Positions 60,065 through 64,000 of a stretch of 64,000 nt of DNA are shown in pieces (the stretch's first letter is position 1; each line of letters starts with the position of its first letter). The DNA is from Thermodesulforhabdus norvegica (GTDB taxonomy: Bacteria; Desulfobacterota; Syntrophobacteria; Syntrophobacterales; Thermodesulforhabdaceae). The stretch covers positions 1-64,000 of the forward strand of contig NZ_FOUU01000003.1 of assembly GCF_900114975.1 (NCBI RefSeq), written 5' to 3'. The notes below the pieces were generated by a model. The model saw only the letters and a list, made by a program, of their open reading frames with translations, did not search any database and was not told the DNA's origin. Both the position numbers and the translations under genes were made by a program.

Positions 60065-60093
60065 TTAACATTTGCAATAACAATTATTATAAT
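60065..60093 (+). promoter_or_regulatory. Strong internal promoter within the export operon
   Basis: TTAACA (60065-60070), 17 bases, TATAAT (60088-60093): five of six and six of six matches at ideal spacing. It lies right after the FtsX stop and 14 bases before the zinc-ribbon microprotein, so the ATPase part may be transcribed apart from the glycosyltransferases. Confidence 0.6.
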
Positions 60094-60106
60094 CAGGACG
60101 AAAAGT

Positions 60107-60256
60107 ATGGAACGGGGCGGTCGGGTTGACGAAAAAGACAAAAAATGTAGCTGTTGCGGAAAAAAGCTTGGAGAAGATGAAGGCATTCCCTTTGAGCGTA
60201 CCCTGCTCTGTCAGGAGTGCTTTCCAATTGTGGAAGCATCAAGGGACACGCATTAG
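60107..60256 (+). CDS. Zinc-ribbon microprotein (49 aa)
   Basis: A 49-residue protein below usual length cut-offs: M-E-R-G-G-R-V then a Lys/Asp stretch, CSCCGKKL, and CQECF 20 residues later. Two C-x2-C knuckles (C14/C17-type within CSCC and C-x2-C in CQEC) make a four-cysteine treble-clef-like zinc site. The start has AGGA eight bases upstream, and the gap to the ATPase ATG is 16 bases. Placement between permease and ATPase genes of one operon suggests a role in the transporter's regulation or assembly; unproven. Confidence 0.7.
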   Translation: MERGGRVDEKDKKCSCCGKKLGEDEGIPFERTLLCQECFPIVEASRDTH

Positions 60257-60272
60257 CTCGGGATAAAGTCTC

Positions 60273-61001
60273 ATGGCAGATGTCCACTACGTCGTCAGGG
60301 TAAAGGACGTTAAAAAGGTCTTTGAAATGGGTAACAATCGCGTTGAAGCCCTTAAAGGGGTTTCTCTGTCGGTTGCCCGTGGCGAGTACATATCCATCAT
60401 GGGACCATCGGGATCAGGTAAAACGACTCTTTTCAACATGATAGGAGCCCTTGACAAACCGACGGAAGGGAAGGTTTTTATTGATGAAGTCGATGTTTCC
60501 CAGCTCGATGCCTATGAACTGGCCTGGTTAAGATGCCATAAGATAGGTTACATATTCCAGACCTTCAACCTGATACAGGTGATGACTGCTATTGAAAACG
60601 TAACTCTGCCCATGATTTTTGCAGGTCTGCATCGCGATGAATACATGGAAAAAGGCATGCAGTTACTGGATCTGGTTGGCCTCAAAGACAGAGCATGGCA
60701 CAGGCCCTCGGAGCTCTCCGGAGGACAGCAACAGCGGGTTGCCATTGCCCGGGCACTGGCAAACGATCCTTCCATTATTCTTGCCGACGAACCAACGGGT
60801 AATCTGGACCTGAAAACGGGTGAAGAAATTATTTCACTTCTTAAAAGGCTTTCCATAGAAAAGGGCGTTACGGTCATTTCGGCAACCCACGATATCAAAA
60901 TGATAGACGTTTCGGACAGAGTCGTTTGGATAAGGGACGGATATATAGAACGTGTAGAGACCCGTGAGAAACTAAAGGTTTCCGTCGGTGGAGTTTCTTA
61001 G
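60273..61001 (+). CDS. ABC transporter ATP-binding protein (LolD/MacB type)
   Basis: A 242-residue ATPase with Walker A GPSGSGKTT (about 44-52), Q-loop YIFQTFNLI, signature LSGGQQQR, Walker B IILADEPTGNLD and H-loop SATHD. The sequence order and the LDKPTEGKVFIDEVDVS stretch are those of LolD/MacB/FtsE-type ATPases that drive lipoprotein release or tripartite export. It pairs with the FtsX-type permease upstream and the large membrane protein downstream. Cytoplasmic side of the inner membrane. Substrate unknown, possibly a glycolipid or lipoprotein given the neighbours. Confidence 0.95.
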   Translation: MADVHYVVRVKDVKKVFEMGNNRVEALKGVSLSVARGEYISIMGPSGSGKTTLFNMIGALDKPTEGKVFIDEVDVSQLDAYELAWLRCHKIGYIFQTFNLIQVMTAIENVTLPMIFAGLHRDEYMEKGMQLLDLVGLKDRAWHRPSELSGGQQQRVAIARALANDPSIILADEPTGNLDLKTGEEIISLLKRLSIEKGVTVISATHDIKMIDVSDRVVWIRDGYIERVETREKLKVSVGGVS

Positions 61002-61048
61002 ATGTACGAATTCGGAAAATTATTACCGGCCAGGTGAAGTTTCCTGAT

Positions 61049-64000
61049 ATGCGCCTCTTCGCCTTTCTTTTCTGTCTCTTTTTTATTCTGTGCGTGCCCT
61101 GTGATGCGGCAAAGACCCGGCCCGAAGGGAGTGCGCACACGGAAGTAGCGCTTCAGCCCGCCGATCTGTGGCAGGATATCGCCCGGGTCATAAGGCACTC
61201 CGACAGATCTGCGGGATCGGCCGGTGCAGAAAACGTTATAGGTTACGTCGAAAGTGTTTTCCGTGAGCTGGACTATCCCGTTATGGGGCATCAATATTTT
61301 TTTCTGCCGGTACCCGACTCGAGCTACGCTTTTCTGGAGGTTGAAGGAGTCCGTTATCCGATACGCCCGTGGATGCCGAATCTTTCGTATCTCAGCACTG
61401 CGGGTAAAAATGGCATCAGAGGACCCTGTGTGTACGCCGGTAGAGGAGAATGGGAGGATCTTAAGGGGTTGAAACTTGAAGGCGCAATTGTTTTTCTGGA
61501 GCTGGAGGTTCCCGATGCCTGGATTTACGCTGCAATGTTTGGAGCAAAGGCCGTCGTTTATCTGGGGCGCGAAGGCTATCCTTCAGGTACATACAGGGCT
61601 ACTTACTCGTCGGCTCCGGTGGCCTTCCCGCGTTTCTGGCTTGCCCCCGAAGATGCTCAAGTTGTGAGAAACCTCCTTTCGTCAGAAAAGGCCCTTCATG
61701 GGCATATTGTTGCTCGCACGGCCTGGCAGAATACCGTCCTCAGGAACTTTTACGCAATTATTCCCGGCAGGAATCCCGAACTCAAAGAAGAACTCGTGAT
61801 ACTCGAAGCCCGATATGATAGTACCGCTTACATACCGGGAGTATCTCCGGGGGTTGACGAGGCCACCTCCATGTTGCTTCTTCTGCAGCTTGCCCGGGAA
61901 TTTGCGCGTAATCCGCCAGAGCGGTCGGTCATGTTTCTTTTTACTTCCAGAGGCAACAGAGAACTGGCGGGGATGAGGGAATTTGTATGGGCAATTACGA
62001 CTTCTTCAAAAAACCTGCGTAGAGAGCGACGTTATCTCCGGGACGAGATAAAACTCACGAAAAAGCGCATAGAGGCCCTTGAAGCAGTCGTTTCAGCTAT
62101 CGAAAAGCTGGATTTTAAGGAGCTGGCAAAGGATATAAATCTGGACAGCCTTATCTGGCCTCTTGTTGTCGATAAAGCCAAAGACAGAGCCGATGATTTA
62201 ATAAGAGAACTTTCACATTCGGAGAAGAAAAGAGAGGACCTCTCAGGGCTTCAGAGCTTCTATCGCAGGCTATCCTGGAAGGGCTCCTTTCAGGAGATTG
62301 TTGATTTATCAGATGAAGAGAAAAAGCTGGTTGCTTCTATTCTTCTTTCCATAGCCCATCAGCTTCCGGAGTATTTACAGGAGCTGAAAAAGCGGGAGCT
62401 GGTAATAAAATCCGCCATTTCGGTTCGGGGAGAGGTCAAGAGCTATGAGCCCGTTCTTCTCGTCAGTCTGGATCTTTCTACGGCGTCTCCCTATGTGCAG
62501 TTACAGGAACGGGGCAGTTCTTATCCCTTCAGGAGTGACATTACAAAGCTTTCCAGATCAGGCCATCTGGTAAAGCTACTTACCGCTCTGTCCAGAACCG
62601 TCTCGGAAACTTACGGTATTGAGAACCTCTTTCTTTCCCCCTATTGGGCGGAAGATACTGCAGAAGGAGCGCCTTTTACCTGCCTTTGTTGTGATGTGGC
62701 TACCCTTGGCGGGCTTCCCGCCTACGGTTTGACCTCCGACTTAGGAGAACCGCCTTTATGGGGAACGCCCGATGACACCTGGGAAAACTGGCATGTCGTT
62801 AACTTCGTGAGGTTGAAGGCCTTTATGCTACCCTTTTTTCGCAAGCTTACCGATATGCCCGGCCTGAGCAGCGCATGTAAGACGGGACTGGAAGCCATAG
62901 CCAGCCTTGAGGGCACGGCCCGCTTCATCCGCTATGGCGAACTCTTTCCCGACAGACCTGCTCCCGCCGTCGTCGTTACCGCCATGCAAGGTGCAAACCT
63001 TTTCAGATCTATGGTTTTTATGGACGGAACCTTTTCACTGCACGGTGTCGCAAATAAAAAAGCGGCTTACCAGAAGCTCATCCTGGAGCCTTACGGCTTC
63101 GATCCGGAAACCGGCAGAATTCGATGGGCCGCTGATAAGAGGGAGACGGGCAAATCCCAGTATCGTGTTAAAATTAAAGGAAGCACGGCTTATACTTCCC
63201 TCGTCATGTTTCCCTGCGAACAGACGGATATATTCGGTCTGTTTCATCCCAGGAAGCTGGCTTATGTGACCAAGGTCAGGCTTCTGGATGTGAAAACCGA
63301 TGCCACTCCCATGAAGTACTGGTACAGCAGGATAGACGGCAGGGACACAATTCTTATGACGGTTTTGCTGGAACCCGGAACGAGGTTCAAGCTGGTACTT
63401 TCCGATTCCTTGACCACAAGGGATGTTCTTTTTCTAAACGCAGACGAGAAACATCCAATGGGACGGGGCTTTCTGATCGGTGATCCCGGCAGGATTATTT
63501 TCGGGCCTCTTGTGTCGGTACGGGATATGGCTGCACTGGTGGGACATCGTCTGAAAAACCTTCGTGACACGGGAATAAGAAATGCATTTCTCGAAAGGAG
63601 TTACGAAGAGGGTCTGAAGTATCTAAATGGTGCCGAGAAGGGTCTGCTTTCCGGAGACTACGGCATTGCCTGGGAAAAAACCGTTCGTGCCTGGGGTTAT
63701 TTCAATAAAATCTACGGTGACATAGATTCAACTCAGAGAGATGTGCTATTCGGCGTAATCTTCTTCATAATTCTGTTTGTGCCTTTTGCTTACTGTATGG
63801 AGCGGTACCTTTTTTGTCACACGGGAATATACCGGCAGATCTTTACCTTTTCGATTATTCTACTGCTGACCATCTGGATTATAAAAAGCGTCCACCCGGC
63901 CTTCCGGATCACTTATAGTCCTACCATGGTGATCGTGGCTTTCTTTATCGTCGGGCTTTCTTTACTGGTGGGTTATCTGATTGTGGATCGATTTGAGCAC
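61049..64000 (+). CDS. Large exported M28-peptidase-like protein with C-terminal membrane domain (partial)
   Basis: An open frame of 984 codons from ATG 61049 (AGGTGAAG upstream) runs off the window edge. A signal peptide is at residues 1-21. An M28-type aminopeptidase fold spans about 30-330: VILEARYDSTAY corresponds to the usual H-x-D metal loop but has Arg for His; PGVDEATSMLLLLQLAREF and FTSRGNRELAGMREF match later motifs, with altered ligands. A coiled region (about 315-440) and beta-rich parts follow. Two membrane segments (about 906-925 and 930-985) begin a C-terminal domain, perhaps FtsX-like. It resembles an inactive peptidase used as a substrate receptor for the ABC system, somewhat like GPAA1. 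Confidence 0.7.
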   Translation, partial: MRLFAFLFCLFFILCVPCDAAKTRPEGSAHTEVALQPADLWQDIARVIRHSDRSAGSAGAENVIGYVESVFRELDYPVMGHQYFFLPVPDSSYAFLEVEGVRYPIRPWMPNLSYLSTAGKNGIRGPCVYAGRGEWEDLKGLKLEGAIVFLELEVPDAWIYAAMFGAKAVVYLGREGYPSGTYRATYSSAPVAFPRFWLAPEDAQVVRNLLSSEKALHGHIVARTAWQNTVLRNFYAIIPGRNPELKEELVILEARYDSTAYIPGVSPGVDEATSMLLLLQLAREFARNPPERSVMFLFTSRGNRELAGMREFVWAITTSSKNLRRERRYLRDEIKLTKKRIEALEAVVSAIEKLDFKELAKDINLDSLIWPLVVDKAKDRADDLIRELSHSEKKREDLSGLQSFYRRLSWKGSFQEIVDLSDEEKKLVASILLSIAHQLPEYLQELKKRELVIKSAISVRGEVKSYEPVLLVSLDLSTASPYVQLQERGSSYPFRSDITKLSRSGHLVKLLTALSRTVSETYGIENLFLSPYWAEDTAEGAPFTCLCCDVATLGGLPAYGLTSDLGEPPLWGTPDDTWENWHVVNFVRLKAFMLPFFRKLTDMPGLSSACKTGLEAIASLEGTARFIRYGELFPDRPAPAVVVTAMQGANLFRSMVFMDGTFSLHGVANKKAAYQKLILEPYGFDPETGRIRWAADKRETGKSQYRVKIKGSTAYTSLVMFPCEQTDIFGLFHPRKLAYVTKVRLLDVKTDATPMKYWYSRIDGRDTILMTVLLEPGTRFKLVLSDSLTTRDVLFLNADEKHPMGRGFLIGDPGRIIFGPLVSVRDMAALVGHRLKNLRDTGIRNAFLERSYEEGLKYLNGAEKGLLSGDYGIAWEKTVRAWGYFNKIYGDIDSTQRDVLFGVIFFIILFVPFAYCMERYLFCHTGIYRQIFTFSIILLLTIWIIKSVHPAFRITYSPTMVIVAFFIVGLSLLVGYLIVDRFEH

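Noticed and set aside
1-64000. CRISPR array associated with the CARF protein
   Set aside because: No run of regularly spaced direct repeats was seen by eye on either strand, and no cas1/cas2 or effector genes are present.

Overview
The window looks like the chromosome of an anaerobic, probably thermophilic, sulfate-reducing or syntrophic Desulfobacterota bacterium (Syntrophobacterales / Thermodesulforhabdus-like is my guess). The reasons are a periplasmic tetraheme class III cytochrome c, a 2-oxoacid:ferredoxin oxidoreductase, a rubrerythrin-like ferritin, anaerobic-type cobalamin synthesis under a B12 riboswitch, a TAXI-TRAP transporter, many radical SAM enzymes, and Gram-negative outer-membrane genes (TamB, TonB receptors, AmpG). 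The genus is inference, not proof. Genes are densely packed with many 1-4 base overlaps. I found no rRNA or tRNA gene and no CRISPR array.

Layout. 0-2 kb: end of a 2-oxoacid:ferredoxin oxidoreductase operon and a zinc alcohol dehydrogenase. 2-7.3 kb: tamB, ssb and a radical SAM gene. 7.3-11.9 kb (minus): AmpG-like permease, aroQ, and a large helicase fused to a DnaQ-fold exonuclease (an apparent MrfA-MrfB fusion). 12-18 kb (plus): metallo-hydrolase, radical SAM, PPP phosphatase, two tandem PilT-type ATPases and a DUF4139 protein. 18-19.5 kb (minus): an orphan Csx2-type CARF protein. 19.7-24.3 kb: MaoC hydratase, TetR regulator, M16 peptidase. 24.4-26.7 kb: cytochrome c3, then a cobalamin riboswitch with its terminator, cbiL and a methyltransferase. 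26.7-31.1 kb: rubrerythrin-like protein, thioesterase and beta-hydroxyacid dehydrogenase (minus), then a cysteine synthase fused to a degenerate cysteinyl-tRNA synthetase (plus).

31.2-39.4 kb is an accessory island: two TonB receptors (one with a His-rich plug, beside a DUF4198 protein), a BtuF-like binding protein, an IS1-family transposase remnant and a decayed PD-(D/E)XK-type gene. Immediately after it, at 39.4-41.5 kb, a Phe-rich leader peptide with an intrinsic terminator precedes a DAHP synthase-prephenate dehydratase-ACT fusion. This looks like a textbook phenylalanine attenuator driving an unusual fusion enzyme.

41.5-49.3 kb: transglutaminase-like protein, VanZ-like protein, DUF72, another binding protein, two Hsp20 chaperones, a resolvase-like protein without catalytic residues, a radical SAM protein with CX4CX2C spacing, and MarC. 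49.3-53.5 kb: TAXI-TRAP transporter plus a beta-keto acid cleavage enzyme. 53.5-64 kb: a tightly overlapping cluster of four glycosyltransferases, a Cys-rich protein, a methyltransferase, an FtsX-type permease, a zinc-ribbon microprotein missed by length cut-offs, a LolD/MacB-type ATPase and a degenerate M28-peptidase membrane protein running off the end. It is likely a glycan or glycolipid assembly and export system.
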